A stretch of DNA of 64,000 nt from Micromonospora vinacea (GTDB lineage: Bacteria > Actinomycetota > Actinomycetes > Mycobacteriales > Micromonosporaceae), in assembly GCF_015751785.1 (NCBI RefSeq), contig NZ_JADOTY010000001.1, positions 2,108,001 to 2,172,000 on the forward strand, in the 5' to 3' direction. Of the stretch, positions 43,459 to 52,157 are shown one piece after another. A model generated the notes under the pieces. That model had not been told where the DNA came from and searched no databases. It saw only the letters and a list, made by a program, of their open reading frames with translations. Each line of letters starts with the position of its first letter. The first letter of the stretch is position 1. Position numbers and translations under genes: made by a program.

Positions 43459-44163
43459 ATGTCCGAGGCCATGCTCAGCAAGGTGCGCAAGCTGCTGGCC
43501 CAGGCCGAGGACCCGGCCTGCACGCCGGCCGAGTCGGCCGCGTTCACCGCCAAGGCGACCGAGCTGATCGCCCGCTACGGCGTCGACCGGGCGCTGCTCG
43601 CTGCCCGGGACCCGACCACCGACCCGGTCGGCGATCGAGTGCTGGACGTCGTCGCCCCGTACGCCCGCGACAAGGTCGGCCTGCTCGCCGCGGTCGCCGA
43701 GCCCCTGCGCTGCCGCTGCGTACGCCGTCGGCAGGGCAACGGCTTCGCCCTGCACCTCTTCGGCTTCACCAGCGACCTGGAACGGGTCGACCTGCTCTTC
43801 ACCTCACTGCTCGTGCAGGCGGCGCACGGTCTGGCAGCCACCGAGGTGCCAGCGGACGACCATCCCGCCGCCTTCCGCCGCTCCTGGCTGGCCGGCTTCG
43901 CGGAGGTGGTCGGCGGCCGACTCTGGGCGGCCGAGACGGCGGCGGCCAGCGAGTCGGGCGCGCCGTCGATGGCGCTGGTGCTGGCTGACCGGTCCGACCG
44001 GGTGCAGCGCCGGCTCACCGAGGAGTACCCACGGCTGCGTACCGCACCGCCGCGCCGGTTGGGCGGCACCGGCTTCGGCTCCGGGGCGGAGGCCGGCCAA
44101 CGCGCGAACCTCGGCGGTCGGGACCTCGGTGGGCCCGCTGCCGATCGGCGGCTGACCCGCTGA
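43459..44163 (+). CDS. DUF2786 domain protein
   Basis: 234 residues. The N-terminal ~45 residues (MLSKVRKLLAQAEDPACTPAESAAFTAKATELIARYG) form the DUF2786 helix pair found in many actinobacterial and phage proteins of unknown function. The middle (LHLFGFTSDLERVDLLFTSL) is conserved in this group. C-terminal Gly/Arg tail. ATG at 43459. Confidence 0.8.
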   Translation: MSEAMLSKVRKLLAQAEDPACTPAESAAFTAKATELIARYGVDRALLAARDPTTDPVGDRVLDVVAPYARDKVGLLAAVAEPLRCRCVRRRQGNGFALHLFGFTSDLERVDLLFTSLLVQAAHGLAATEVPADDHPAAFRRSWLAGFAEVVGGRLWAAETAAASESGAPSMALVLADRSDRVQRRLTEEYPRLRTAPPRRLGGTGFGSGAEAGQRANLGGRDLGGPAADRRLTR

Positions 44164-44175
44164 CCCGCTGGGTCG

Positions 44176-44703
44176 TCAGGCCGTCGTGGTGGGGCGGTGG
44201 CGCGACACAGTGGCGACGTAACGGGTGAGCAGCTCGTGCCAGCCGGCGGTGAGCGCCTTGCGGTAACCCTCGGCAGCCTCGCCGTGCCGGTCGAAGTGCC
44301 GGTGCTCCAGCTCGACCCGGGTGTGTTCCGGCCCCTCGGAATGGAACAGCACCTCGACCTCGCTCGCGCGGGCCGGGTCCGGCACCGGCGCCCGGTCGGG
44401 GCCGATCTGCCAGACGAAGACCAGCCGGCGAGGCGGATCCCAGGTGAGCACCCGTCCCCAGTCGGCGCGGAAACCGTACGGGCCCACCTCGTAGAGCATG
44501 CCGCCGGCCCGCGGCTCCATGCCCAACTCGGCCAGCGCGTCCGGACCGGACCAGGTGTATTCGGTGACCCACCAGTCGGTCAGCTCGTCGGTGAAGACCG
44601 CGAACGCGTGCTCGACGGAGCCCGGGACGCGGAGCGTGCACCGGAGAGAGAACTGGCCGACGTCCTGCCGGATGTCGGCTGGATCAGTCAATTCCTGTCC
44701 CAT
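44176..44703 (-). CDS. SRPBCC/AHSA1-like domain protein
   Basis: 175 residues, START-like helix-grip fold of the AHSA1/polyketide-cyclase-like group: VEHAFAVFTDELTDWWVTEY at the start, then GRVLTWDPPRRLVFVWQ and TRVELEHRHFDRHGE near the end, the usual AHSA1 pattern. Binds a hydrophobic ligand in the family; here unknown. ATG at 44703. Convergent with the DUF2786 gene, 12 bases apart. Confidence 0.85.
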   Translation of the reverse strand: MGQELTDPADIRQDVGQFSLRCTLRVPGSVEHAFAVFTDELTDWWVTEYTWSGPDALAELGMEPRAGGMLYEVGPYGFRADWGRVLTWDPPRRLVFVWQIGPDRAPVPDPARASEVEVLFHSEGPEHTRVELEHRHFDRHGEAAEGYRKALTAGWHELLTRYVATVSRHRPTTTA

Positions 44704-44869
44704 AGGCCCGGACCATACCGGCTGATGCCTCGGTGTGCAGCTTCACACGGTGCCCAGTTCCAGACAGAGGGTCGCCGGGTCGTCACGGACGGGATGCCCC
44801 GCCGGAAAGCGGGTAACCGCGCCGAACGGCTCGGACGACCGGGCCGGTGTGCAGGCGGGGCGGGAGAGC

Positions 44870-45997
44870 ATGAGCGAGAGCGGGCAGCAGCGGGAGCCGG
44901 ACCGGCAGCAGCGGGAGCCGGACCGGAACGTCGACAGCGGGAACCCGGACGTCCTGCTCGACATTCCGAAGGTCTCCGTCGACTCCATCCGGCTGGCGGT
45001 CGACGGTCTGGAGGCCGACCTGTCGCTGCGGGCCCGGGTGGCCAACCTGCTCCAGGTCGACGCCGGCGTACGCGTGCACCTCAACGGCGGCGAGTTGAAC
45101 ATCGACGGGGTGAACGCCGAGGCGCAGCTGCGGGTGCGGCTGGAGCAGCTGACCAGGATCCTGGGCCGCGCGCTCGACACGCTCGACCACAACCCGCACA
45201 TCATCGAGGCGCTCGCGCGCACGGCCGGCACCGCCCTCGACGACGTGAACCGCAGCGCCCAGCAGCTGGCCACGGACGCGGCCGACGTCACGACGTCGAG
45301 TCGGCGCTTGGGCGGCGTACGCGACGAGCCGGAACGGCAGGTCGGCGCGGCCAGCCCGGTGGCCGACCGCGACCGACTGGCTTCCGCTCGGCCGGATCCA
45401 GGTCTGCCGGGCCCAGATCGGCCGGGCGCTGGCCGGCCGGGTGGGGGTCGGCCGGGTGGGGGTCGGTCGGGGGCAGGCTCTGTCGGCTCGGAACGAGGTG
45501 CTGGAGGACCCGGGCCGCGAGCTGGCGGCCCGGGGTCAGCGGACCAGGCGCAACCGCAGGGCCAGCACGCGCAGGGCCAGCATCCTCAAGGGCGGCAGCA
45601 GGAGGGCCGTGAGCCGGAGGTCGGCGCTCCAGGCGGCAACCGCCCGGAAGGCCAACGGCACGAGGGACCGCGTCACGACGAGGAGAAGCGGCTCGAAGGC
45701 TCGGGCGACGGGAAGCGCCCGGGAGCGGCAGGCCGGGACCAGCAGCGCCCCGAGGGACCGGCGGAGGGGGCGGGAGGGTCGGCCGCGAACCAGCCCGGTC
45801 GGTCGGCTGGGCCCAGCCCGAGCCCGTCCGGGCATGGCGACGGTGGTCTGCCGGCCGCGGCGCAAAGCGCAGCCCAGAGCGCGGCGCAACTCGCCGAGCA
45901 GGCGGGGGAGACGCTGCGACAGGCTGGACGCAGCGTGTGGGAGGCGATCCAGGGCAGCGTGGCGCAGCACCGCCCGCAGGGTCGGCGCGACCACTGA
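44870..45997 (+). CDS. Hypothetical protein with long disordered Gly/Pro/Gln-rich region
   Basis: 375 residues. An ordered segment (about 25-135; VLLDIPKVSVDSIRLAVDGL, LRARVANLLQVDAGVRVHL) resembles a small alpha/beta plus coiled-coil element and may mediate oligomerisation. The remainder (to about 330) is low-complexity Gly/Pro/Arg/Gln, with short repeats (GQHAQGQHPQG), then a helical C terminus (AAQSAAQSAAQLAEQAGETLRQAG). No signal peptide. GC skew and composition keep several other frames open, so those are shadows. Function unknown. Confidence 0.65.
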   Translation: MSESGQQREPDRQQREPDRNVDSGNPDVLLDIPKVSVDSIRLAVDGLEADLSLRARVANLLQVDAGVRVHLNGGELNIDGVNAEAQLRVRLEQLTRILGRALDTLDHNPHIIEALARTAGTALDDVNRSAQQLATDAADVTTSSRRLGGVRDEPERQVGAASPVADRDRLASARPDPGLPGPDRPGAGRPGGGRPGGGRSGAGSVGSERGAGGPGPRAGGPGSADQAQPQGQHAQGQHPQGRQQEGREPEVGAPGGNRPEGQRHEGPRHDEEKRLEGSGDGKRPGAAGRDQQRPEGPAEGAGGSAANQPGRSAGPSPSPSGHGDGGLPAAAQSAAQSAAQLAEQAGETLRQAGRSVWEAIQGSVAQHRPQGRRDH

Positions 45998-46067
45998 CAC
46001 CCGGCCATCGTGCGTCACCGTCTGCCGCACAGCCGCCACGCAGAAGCCCTCCGCGCTCGTACCAGGG

Positions 46068-46148
46068 CGTGATCGACTCGGTTTCCTTGAAATCGCGGTG
46101 TCGCGAGCGCTGGGATGCCCCGACATCAGGGAAGTCGAGTCGATCACG
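46068..46148. repeat. REP-like inverted repeat (GTGATCGACTCG type)
   Basis: Perfect 13-base arms CGTGATCGACTCG (46068-46080) and CGAGTCGATCACG (46136-46148) around 55 bases with further partial pairing. Between the disordered protein gene and the small membrane protein gene, near both 3' ends. Confidence 0.65.
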
Positions 46149-46156
46149 CGGTCAGG

Positions 46157-46360
46157 TCAGAAGCCTGGTCCGCGCCAGCGGGAGCCCAGCACCGCTGCCT
46201 CGATGCGGAGCAGCAGGCCCGCGATCACCAGCAGGGCGCCGGACACGAGAAACTCGCCGCTGGAATTGACGCCGCTCAGGCCCATGACGAAGAGGGCGCC
46301 GCCGACAACGGCGCCGAGGGTTCCGATGGTTTCGACGGTCCCGCCAGGCCTTTTGTCCAC
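46157..46360 (-). CDS. Small two-helix membrane protein
   Basis: 67 residues with two hydrophobic helices (about 11-28 and 37-52) and a basic C-terminal tail. No family recognised. ATG at 46360. Convergent with the disordered protein gene, downstream of the tRNA cluster on the same strand. Confidence 0.65.
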   Translation of the reverse strand: MDKRPGGTVETIGTLGAVVGGALFVMGLSGVNSSGEFLVSGALLVIAGLLLRIEAAVLGSRWRGPGF

Positions 46361-46499
46361 GGGCGGGAGCGTAGGTGCGGACGATGAACGCGGGTCGACG
46401 ATGAGCTGTCGACCAGGGGGTCGGCCAAGTACCGGAAAAGCAAGATCCCCACCTGCGTTTCCGCTGGCGGGGACCTCTGTAGCCCGGCGAAAGGCTATG

Positions 46500-46573
46500 T
46501 GGCCAGGGGCGGGGTCGAACCGCCGACCTTCCGATTTTCAGTCGGACGCTCGTACCAACTGAGCTACCTGGCC
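46500..46573 (-). tRNA. tRNA-Phe (GAA)
   Basis: Acceptor stem GGCCAGG/CCTGGCC with discriminator A, TPsiC arm GGTTCGACC, anticodon loop CTGAAAA on a TCCGA/TCGGA stem giving anticodon GAA. Last of three minus-strand tRNAs. Confidence 0.95.
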
Positions 46574-46672
46574 GTGTCGCTCGGCTCATGTTACCCGGCA
46601 ACCGGACGAACCGGCGGCAAGGCGACCTGCTCCGATACGCAGAACGCCGCGCGGGGCGCGGCGTCAGCGCTG

Positions 46673-46746
46673 CGGTCCTGACGGGACTTGAACCCGCGAC
46701 CTCCGCCTTGACAGGGCGGCGAGCACTCCAACTGCTCCACAGGACC
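46673..46746 (-). tRNA. tRNA-Asp (GTC)
   Basis: Acceptor stem GGTCCTG/CAGGACC with discriminator G, TPsiC arm GGGTTCAAGTCCC, anticodon loop CTGTCAA on a CCGCC/GGCGG stem, anticodon GTC. Confidence 0.95.
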
Positions 46747-46751
46747 TAGCT

Positions 46752-46806
46752 TGTGTTGCTCCGGCTTGCGCCGGTCTTGCCTTGCTCCGGCTTACGCCGG
46801 TCGTGC
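46752..46806. repeat. Short tandem repeat between tRNA-Asp and tRNA-Glu
   Basis: Two imperfect ~26-base units, each GCTCCGGCTTRCGCCGGTC, lie in the spacer. Each unit can form a small CCGGC/GCCGG hairpin, possibly a processing signal in the tRNA transcript. Confidence 0.45.
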
Positions 46807-46876
46807 CCCCAACGGGATTCGAACCCGTGCTACCGCCTTGAAAGGGCGGCGTCCTGGGCCGCTAGACGATGAGGGC
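46804..46876 (-). tRNA. tRNA-Glu (TTC)
   Basis: Acceptor stem GCCCTCA/TGGGGGC with a G-T pair, discriminator A, TPsiC arm GGGTTCGAATCCC, anticodon loop CTTTCAA on a CCGCC/GGCGG stem, anticodon TTC. First of the Glu-Asp-Phe array. Confidence 0.95.
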
Positions 46877-47030
46877 GGCCCCGCCATCATTGCACATTCG
46901 CAACTTCAAGCGGACTTGCTCCCATCCGGCCCCGCCGGAGGCTTGGAAAGCATACGTGATGCCCCGTCGGTCGACAAAATCGGTATCCGCAAGGGGGTGG
47001 GGCGGGCCATAACCGCAGGTCAGAGCGGTT

Positions 47031-47807
47031 CTAGCGGAGCCGGGTGATGCCGAAGCGCTTCTTCAGGTCGGCGATCAACTTGGGGCACGCGGCGAGCGTC
47101 GCGGCCCGATTTCCGCCCCCGTCGTGCAGGAGGACGATGCCACCGGGGCGGGTGGCGGTGTGGACCCGTTTGCCGATGGTGGCTGCGGTCGGCTTGTCCC
47201 AGTCCTGCGGGTCGACCGACCAGTGCAGCGGACGCATGCCGAGGTCCTTGGCCACCCCGAGCACCTCCGACGTCCACCGGCCGCCCGGCTGCCGGTAGAA
47301 CGACACCTTCGCGCCGGGGGCGGCCTTCTGGATGGCCTTGTTGGTGCGGTCCAGGTCGGCCCGGATCTCGCCGACGGGTCGCCGGGCAAGATCGAGGTCG
47401 TGTCGCCAGCTGTGGTTGCAGAGCTGGTGTCCCTCCCGGACGATCCGTCGGACCAACTCCGGGTGGCGCTGCACCTCGCGACCGACGACGCAGAAGGTAG
47501 CTGTCACCTTGGCGGCCTTCAGCTGGTCGAGCACCTTGGGCGTCCAGGCCGGGTTGGGCCCGTCGTCGAACGTCAGGGCCACCGGGCGTACGCCGGTGTT
47601 GCGACCCAGGCCGGCGGGGAGCTTGGCCGGCAGCGGCCGCAGTGGCGGCTTGGCCGGCCTGGTGGCGCTGGGGTGCGGCTTCGGGGTGGGCGGTGTGGTC
47701 GATTCCACCGGCCGTGGCGCGGCGGCGATGGTGTGGTCCGGTTGGGCACAGCCGGACAGGACCAGCGCCACGGCGAGGACGGACGCCAGGACGGCGCGGG
47801 CTTGCAT
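47031..47807 (-). CDS. Polysaccharide deacetylase (NodB/CE4) lipoprotein
   Basis: 258 residues. Lipoprotein signal with lipobox (LVLSGC, Cys about residue 20), a Pro-rich spacer, then the CE4 NodB domain: TFDDGP (metal and base Asp), HSWRH (metal His pair), RQPGG and LLHDGGG. Removes N-acetyl groups from peptidoglycan or another surface glycan, on the outside of the membrane. All five motifs look intact. ATG at 47807. Confidence 0.9.
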   Translation of the reverse strand: MQARAVLASVLAVALVLSGCAQPDHTIAAAPRPVESTTPPTPKPHPSATRPAKPPLRPLPAKLPAGLGRNTGVRPVALTFDDGPNPAWTPKVLDQLKAAKVTATFCVVGREVQRHPELVRRIVREGHQLCNHSWRHDLDLARRPVGEIRADLDRTNKAIQKAAPGAKVSFYRQPGGRWTSEVLGVAKDLGMRPLHWSVDPQDWDKPTAATIGKRVHTATRPGGIVLLHDGGGNRAATLAACPKLIADLKKRFGITRLR

Positions 47808-47882
47808 CTGCTCGCTCCCGGGGGGTCGGGGTAGGCGGACCCGCCCGACGGTAGTTCACGCCGCCTGCTGGCGACAGTGCGA

Positions 47883-48854
47883 TCAATCACGCCTCGACTG
47901 GTCCAGGGAGTCGCGGACGGCGGCGGAGAGCGAGACCGCCTCGGCCAGGTCGACCGGTCGTACCACCCCGGCGGGCAGCGTGTCGGCTCGCCAGCCGGGG
48001 CCGGCGGCGAGCACCAGCAACGGGCGTCGGGGTGCGGCGAGCAGTGCGCTGAGTTGGGTCGGGTCGGCGGTGGCCCGGGTGTGCGACCAGAGCACCACGG
48101 CGGCCGGTCCGGTCCGGTTGACCGCCTCGACGAGAGCGGCCACCGGCACCCGGGCGCCGAGCATCCGGTAGCTGACGCCGGCCTCCGCGAGAGCTGCCGC
48201 CAACGCCTCCAGCGGCAGTGTGTGCTGCTCCTCGTCGGCGCAGGAGAGCAGGATCCGGGCCGGCCCGGTGGGGACCTTGGCCCGACTGGCCGCCGCGAGC
48301 GCCTCCGAGACGCAGCGGGACACCAGGTGTTCCACCTCGATCAGCCCGGCGGTGGCGGCGTGCCGTTCGCCGATGCCGGCGAGCACCGGGCGCAGCAGGC
48401 CCTCCCAGGTGGCGACGACCCCGCTGGCGGCCAGCGCGTGCGCGATCGTTTCGCTGATCGCCGCCGCGTCCAGTCGCATGGCGGCCCGGGCCAGTCCACG
48501 GGCGGCCGGGCCGGCACGGCCGACCGGGATGGAGCCGCCGCCGTCACGGCCCGTCGGATGGAGCCGGGTGGGGGCGACGACGCCGGTGCCGTTGGGCGTC
48601 GGATCCGGTGCCTGGCGGGCCCAGCGGGCCGCCTCGGCGGGGCTCACCCCCTCGGCGGTGAGTCGTCGCATGATCTCGAGGCGGGCCAGATCGCTGGGTG
48701 TGTACCGGCGGTGGTGACCGGGGATGTGTTCGCTGGGCCCGAGCCCGTAGCGCTGGTGCCAGGTGCGCAGGGTCGTCACCGCGACCCCCAGCCGGCGTGC
48801 GACAGCGCCCGCGCTCAGCGCCTCATCGACCACCCGACCGCTCCGCCGTGTCAT
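47883..48854 (-). CDS. MerR-type regulator with B12-binding-like domain (LitR/CarH family)
   Basis: 323 residues. The N-terminal MerR helix-turn-helix (VARRLGVAVTTLRTWHQRYG) is followed by a four-helix bundle and a Rossmann-like cobalamin domain, the layout of CarH/LitR photoreceptor repressors that sense light through adenosylcobalamin. EH at 175-176 and His211 (DEEQHTLP, the position of the cobalt-ligand His) are kept, but the usual Trp in GExW is His165 (GERH). Its ATG overlaps idi by 32 bases. Probably represses the crt genes in the dark (inference from family and location). Confidence 0.85.
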   Translation of the reverse strand: MTRRSGRVVDEALSAGAVARRLGVAVTTLRTWHQRYGLGPSEHIPGHHRRYTPSDLARLEIMRRLTAEGVSPAEAARWARQAPDPTPNGTGVVAPTRLHPTGRDGGGSIPVGRAGPAARGLARAAMRLDAAAISETIAHALAASGVVATWEGLLRPVLAGIGERHAATAGLIEVEHLVSRCVSEALAAASRAKVPTGPARILLSCADEEQHTLPLEALAAALAEAGVSYRMLGARVPVAALVEAVNRTGPAAVVLWSHTRATADPTQLSALLAAPRRPLLVLAAGPGWRADTLPAGVVRPVDLAEAVSLSAAVRDSLDQSRRD

Positions 48855-49443
48855 CCGCCGAAGATCCGGGCGGGGTCATGGCCGGGCCGGTTGCGCCCGA
48901 CCCGGACCCCGAGGGGCGTAGCAGCCGGTTCACCACCCCGCCCAGCCAGGGCGCGTACGACCGGGGGTCACGCTGCAGATCGGCCTCCAGCGCGGTGGGG
49001 TCGGCCCACCGCAGCTCGGCCACCTCCTCCGGGTCCGGCAGGAGCGGGGCGCTGGGCAGGAACTCGCCTCGCAGCACGTGGTCGTACTCGAACTCGACCC
49101 GGCCGGTCGCCGGGTCCTCGGCGTAGTAGACGTAGATGCCGACTTCGGTCAGCTCGACCGGGCCCGCGCCCAACTCCTCGCTCAGCCGTCGGTTGGCCGC
49201 CTCGGCGAGCGACTCCCCGGGCTGGGGGTGACCGCAGCAGGAGTTCGCCCAGCGCAGCGGGAACCGGGTCTTGATGGCGGCTCGGCGCTGGAGCAGCACC
49301 TGGCCGTCCGGGTCCACCAGCAACACCGAGAAGGCCCGGTGCAGCTGCCCCGGGGGTTGGTGCGCGGCGGCGACGGTCGTCTCGCCGTGGGCCTTGCCGG
49401 TCTCGTCGACGAGTTCGACGAGGTGCTTCTCACGGCTGCTCAT
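48823..49443 (-). CDS. idi: Isopentenyl-diphosphate delta-isomerase (type I)
   Basis: 206 residues. Converts IPP to DMAPP, feeding carotenoid chain synthesis. NUDIX-type fold: AFSVLLVDPDGQVLLQRRA, the active-site Cys in WANSCCGHPQPGES, and the Glu-rich LSEELG with EFEYDHVLRG. The ATG at 49443 overlaps the crtI stop by four bases; open frame upstream is inside crtI and not used. A ~20-residue C-terminal tail is Gly/Ser-rich. Confidence 0.9.
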   Translation of the reverse strand: MSSREKHLVELVDETGKAHGETTVAAAHQPPGQLHRAFSVLLVDPDGQVLLQRRAAIKTRFPLRWANSCCGHPQPGESLAEAANRRLSEELGAGPVELTEVGIYVYYAEDPATGRVEFEYDHVLRGEFLPSAPLLPDPEEVAELRWADPTALEADLQRDPRSYAPWLGGVVNRLLRPSGSGSGATGPAMTPPGSSADDTAERSGGR

Positions 49444-50921
49444 CGGCCTTCCCCGGTGATCCGGCCGGCGGCGAGCTTGCCGGAGATGAGCACCATCGGC
49501 ACGCCGACGCCGGGTTGGGTCCCGGAGCCGACGAAGACCACGTTCGACAGGTCGCGGTGCAGGTTGGACGGGCGGAACGGGCCGGTCTGGAAGAGCGTGT
49601 GCGCGGCGGCGAACGGGGTGCCAGCGGCCATTCCCTGCTCCTCCCACTCGGCGGGGGTGATCGCCCGGAGCACCTCGACCCCGTCACCGAAGCCGACGTA
49701 GCCGCGCTCCTCAAGGGTGCCGATCAGCTGGTCGGTGTAGCGCTGGGTCAGGTCGCCGCGCCACTCGAACGGCGCCCGGTGCAGGTTGGGCACCGGGGCG
49801 AGCACGTAGTAGGTGTGCCGGTCCGGCGGGGCCACCGCGGGGTCGGTCCGGCTCGGGTTGGTCACCAGGAGCGACGGATCGGTCATCAGCTCACCCCGTC
49901 GGATGACCTCATCGAAGGTGCCCTTCCACGCGCGTCCGAAATGGATGTTGTGATGGGCGATCTTCGCATAGGCCTGTCGGGAGCCGACGTGCAGAACGAC
50001 GCAGGACGGCGAGTAGGTGAGCCGGCGCTGCGGCGCGGCGGGGAGCAGGTCCCGGTAGGCGACCGGCAGGTCGGGGTTGAGCACCACCACGTCCGCCGGC
50101 ACCAGGTCGCCGTCGGCGGTGAGTACGCCGGTGGCGCGGCCGTTCACGGTCTCCACCCGGGTCACAGTGGTGTCGTACCGGATCTGCACTCCGTGCTTCT
50201 CGGCCGCGCCGGCCATCGCCCTGGAGACCGCGTGGATGCCACCGCGGGGGAAGTAGACGCCGGCCACCGAGTCGAGGTACGCGATGACCGCGTAGATGGC
50301 CAGCGCGTCGTGCGGCGCGAGGCCGGCGTACATCGCCTGGAAGGAGAAGATCCGCTGGGTACGCGGGTCCCGGAAGAACTGGTTGATCTTCGTCTGGAGG
50401 CGCCGGAAGGCCCCGCCGCTGAGCAGCTTGAGCAGGTTGCCGGTGATCAGGTCGGTCGGCGCGTCCAGGTTGCGCTCGATGAAGTCGGTGCGCTCCAGCC
50501 GCCACAGCTCCCGCGCGTACTCGACGAAACGCAGGTAGCCGTCGGCCTCCCGGGGACCGCAGACCCGGGAGATCTCGGCCGCCATCCGGGTGGTGTCGGT
50601 GAGCACGTCGAGGGTGGAGCCGTCCGGGTAGTAGGCCCGGTAGGCGGGATCCAGCGGGGTCAGGTCGAGCCAGTCGTGCAGCTCCTCGCCGACCGCGCCG
50701 AGCGCCTCGGCGATCAGGTCGGGCATGGTGAGCACTGTCGGGCCGGTGTCGAACTCGTAGCCGTCCACGCCGAGGCGTCCGGCCCGCCCGCCGGGCACCG
50801 GTTCGCGCTCCAGCACTGTCACCTGTCGACCGCTGCCGGCCAGGTGCAGCGCGCAGGCGAGCCCGCCCAGCCCGGCACCGACGACCACCACCCGGTCCGT
50901 CCGTCCTGTCACCGTCCGCAC
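49440..50921 (-). CDS. crtI: Phytoene desaturase family protein
   Basis: 493 residues. FAD-dependent desaturation of phytoene to coloured carotenes. N-terminal dinucleotide motif VVVGAGLGGLACALHLA and GRAGRL; the GPTVLTMPDL segment and the C-terminal FVGSGTQPGVGVPMV motif are characteristic. GTG at 50921 with AGGAGG seven bases upstream. Lies between crtE and idi on the same strand. Confidence 0.93.
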   Translation of the reverse strand: MRTVTGRTDRVVVVGAGLGGLACALHLAGSGRQVTVLEREPVPGGRAGRLGVDGYEFDTGPTVLTMPDLIAEALGAVGEELHDWLDLTPLDPAYRAYYPDGSTLDVLTDTTRMAAEISRVCGPREADGYLRFVEYARELWRLERTDFIERNLDAPTDLITGNLLKLLSGGAFRRLQTKINQFFRDPRTQRIFSFQAMYAGLAPHDALAIYAVIAYLDSVAGVYFPRGGIHAVSRAMAGAAEKHGVQIRYDTTVTRVETVNGRATGVLTADGDLVPADVVVLNPDLPVAYRDLLPAAPQRRLTYSPSCVVLHVGSRQAYAKIAHHNIHFGRAWKGTFDEVIRRGELMTDPSLLVTNPSRTDPAVAPPDRHTYYVLAPVPNLHRAPFEWRGDLTQRYTDQLIGTLEERGYVGFGDGVEVLRAITPAEWEEQGMAAGTPFAAAHTLFQTGPFRPSNLHRDLSNVVFVGSGTQPGVGVPMVLISGKLAAGRITGEGR

Positions 50922-50949
50922 GTGACCACCTCCTCGCTCAAGTCGCTCA

Positions 50950-52092
50950 TCAGGCCCGCCGGTTGGCTGCGGCGGTGGCCAGCCCGGTCAGCGCGGTCCG
51001 CGCCGTCTGGTCCACGGGTGCGGCGTCGAGCGCGGCCAGCGCGTCGCCGACCCGCTCGGCGATCATCTGCTCAACCCGGGTCACCGCGCCGGTCTCGGCG
51101 ACCAGCCCGGCGAGCGTGTCGACAGGCCCGTCGGCGGCCCGCTCCAACGCGGTGAGCTGGGCCGGCGTGGCCAGCTCCCGGGCCAGCATGAGCAGCGCGG
51201 TCGGCTTGCCGGTGCGGAGGTCGTCCCCGGCCGGCTTGCCGGTGGCAGCCGGGTCGCCGTAGACGCCGAGCAGGTCGTCGCGGAGCTGGAACGCCTCGCC
51301 GACAGCCAGGCCGTAGCGGGTGTACGCCGAGACCAGCTGGTCGTCGGCGGGCACCCCGGCCAGGCAGGCCCCGAAGAGCAGTGGCCGCTGGACCGTGTAG
51401 CTGGCGGTCTTGTAGCGCGCCACCCGCAGCGCCCGGTCGACGGACCAGCTGCCCGGGTCGTTCTCGCCGAGCACGTCGAGATATTGCCCGGCGACCGTCT
51501 CCACCCGCATCTGGTCGTAGCAGCGGCGCACCTCGAAGAGTCGTGCCGACGGCACCGACGCGTGGGCCAGCAACTGGTCGGCCCAGACCATGCAGAGGTC
51601 GCCGATGAGCACGGCGACGGCCTCACCGAACCGGCCGGGATCGCCTCGGTGGCCGGCGGCGACGTGCTGCTCGGCGAGCGCGACGTGTGCGGTGGGCCGG
51701 CCGCGGCGGGTGGTGGACGCGTCCATCACGTCGTCGTGCACCAGCGCGAAGGTGTGCAGCAGCTCCAGCGCGGCCAGCGCGGGCAGCACGGGTGGCAGCG
51801 CCTCGGTGCCGCCGACCGCCCCGCGCCAACCCCAGTAGGCGAACGTGGACCGGATCCGCTTGCCGCCGGTCAGGACGGCCTCCCGCGCGGTGGCGGCAAA
51901 GCTGCCCATCGATGTATCGATGTCGTTGAGGGTGTCGACCTCGGCGGTGAGGAAGGTGTCCAGGGTCTCGTCGACCGCCGTGACCAGATCGTGGGTGTAT
52001 GCGGCCAGAACGGCGCGGACCGGATCGTCCCCGTCCCCTGGCCCTGCCGGCGCCACGCGGGTCACGTTGCCCGCAACTGCGTCGTTGGCCAT
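50950..52092 (-). CDS. crtE: Polyprenyl (geranylgeranyl) diphosphate synthase
   Basis: 380 residues. Head-to-tail prenyl transfer making GGPP for crtB. The first Asp-rich motif is LVHDDVMD and the second is QLRDDLLG; KRIRSTFAYW is near the start. N-terminal ~40-residue extension is Ala/Gly-rich. ATG at 52092, divergent from crtB with a 65-base shared promoter. Chain length (C20 or C25) is not certain from sequence. Confidence 0.92.
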   Translation of the reverse strand: MANDAVAGNVTRVAPAGPGDGDDPVRAVLAAYTHDLVTAVDETLDTFLTAEVDTLNDIDTSMGSFAATAREAVLTGGKRIRSTFAYWGWRGAVGGTEALPPVLPALAALELLHTFALVHDDVMDASTTRRGRPTAHVALAEQHVAAGHRGDPGRFGEAVAVLIGDLCMVWADQLLAHASVPSARLFEVRRCYDQMRVETVAGQYLDVLGENDPGSWSVDRALRVARYKTASYTVQRPLLFGACLAGVPADDQLVSAYTRYGLAVGEAFQLRDDLLGVYGDPAATGKPAGDDLRTGKPTALLMLARELATPAQLTALERAADGPVDTLAGLVAETGAVTRVEQMIAERVGDALAALDAAPVDQTARTALTGLATAAANRRA

Positions 52093-52102
52093 GCGGCTGA
52101 GC

Positions 52103-52141
52103 GTACCCTAGGCTACGAGTTGCGTCGATTGGTGCGTCGAT
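52103..52141. promoter_or_regulatory. crtE/crtB divergent promoter with operator repeats
   Basis: A near-palindrome GTACCCTAGGCTAC (52103-52116) and a direct repeat of TGCGTCGAT (52121-52129 and 52133-52141, 12 bases apart) lie in the 65 bases between divergent start codons. LitR/CarH proteins bind direct repeats, so these are candidate operators of the neighbouring regulator. Confidence 0.5.
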
Positions 52142-52157
52142 AAATGGAGGAGGGCCG

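Noticed and set aside
45441..46562. 373-codon plus-strand frame overlapping the disordered protein, the small membrane protein and tRNA-Phe
   Set aside because: Arg/Ala-rich out-of-frame reading that runs through a tRNA gene; not a protein gene.
46500..46876. tRNA-associated integration site
   Set aside because: The three tRNAs are intact and there is no integrase or repeated tRNA 3' end nearby.
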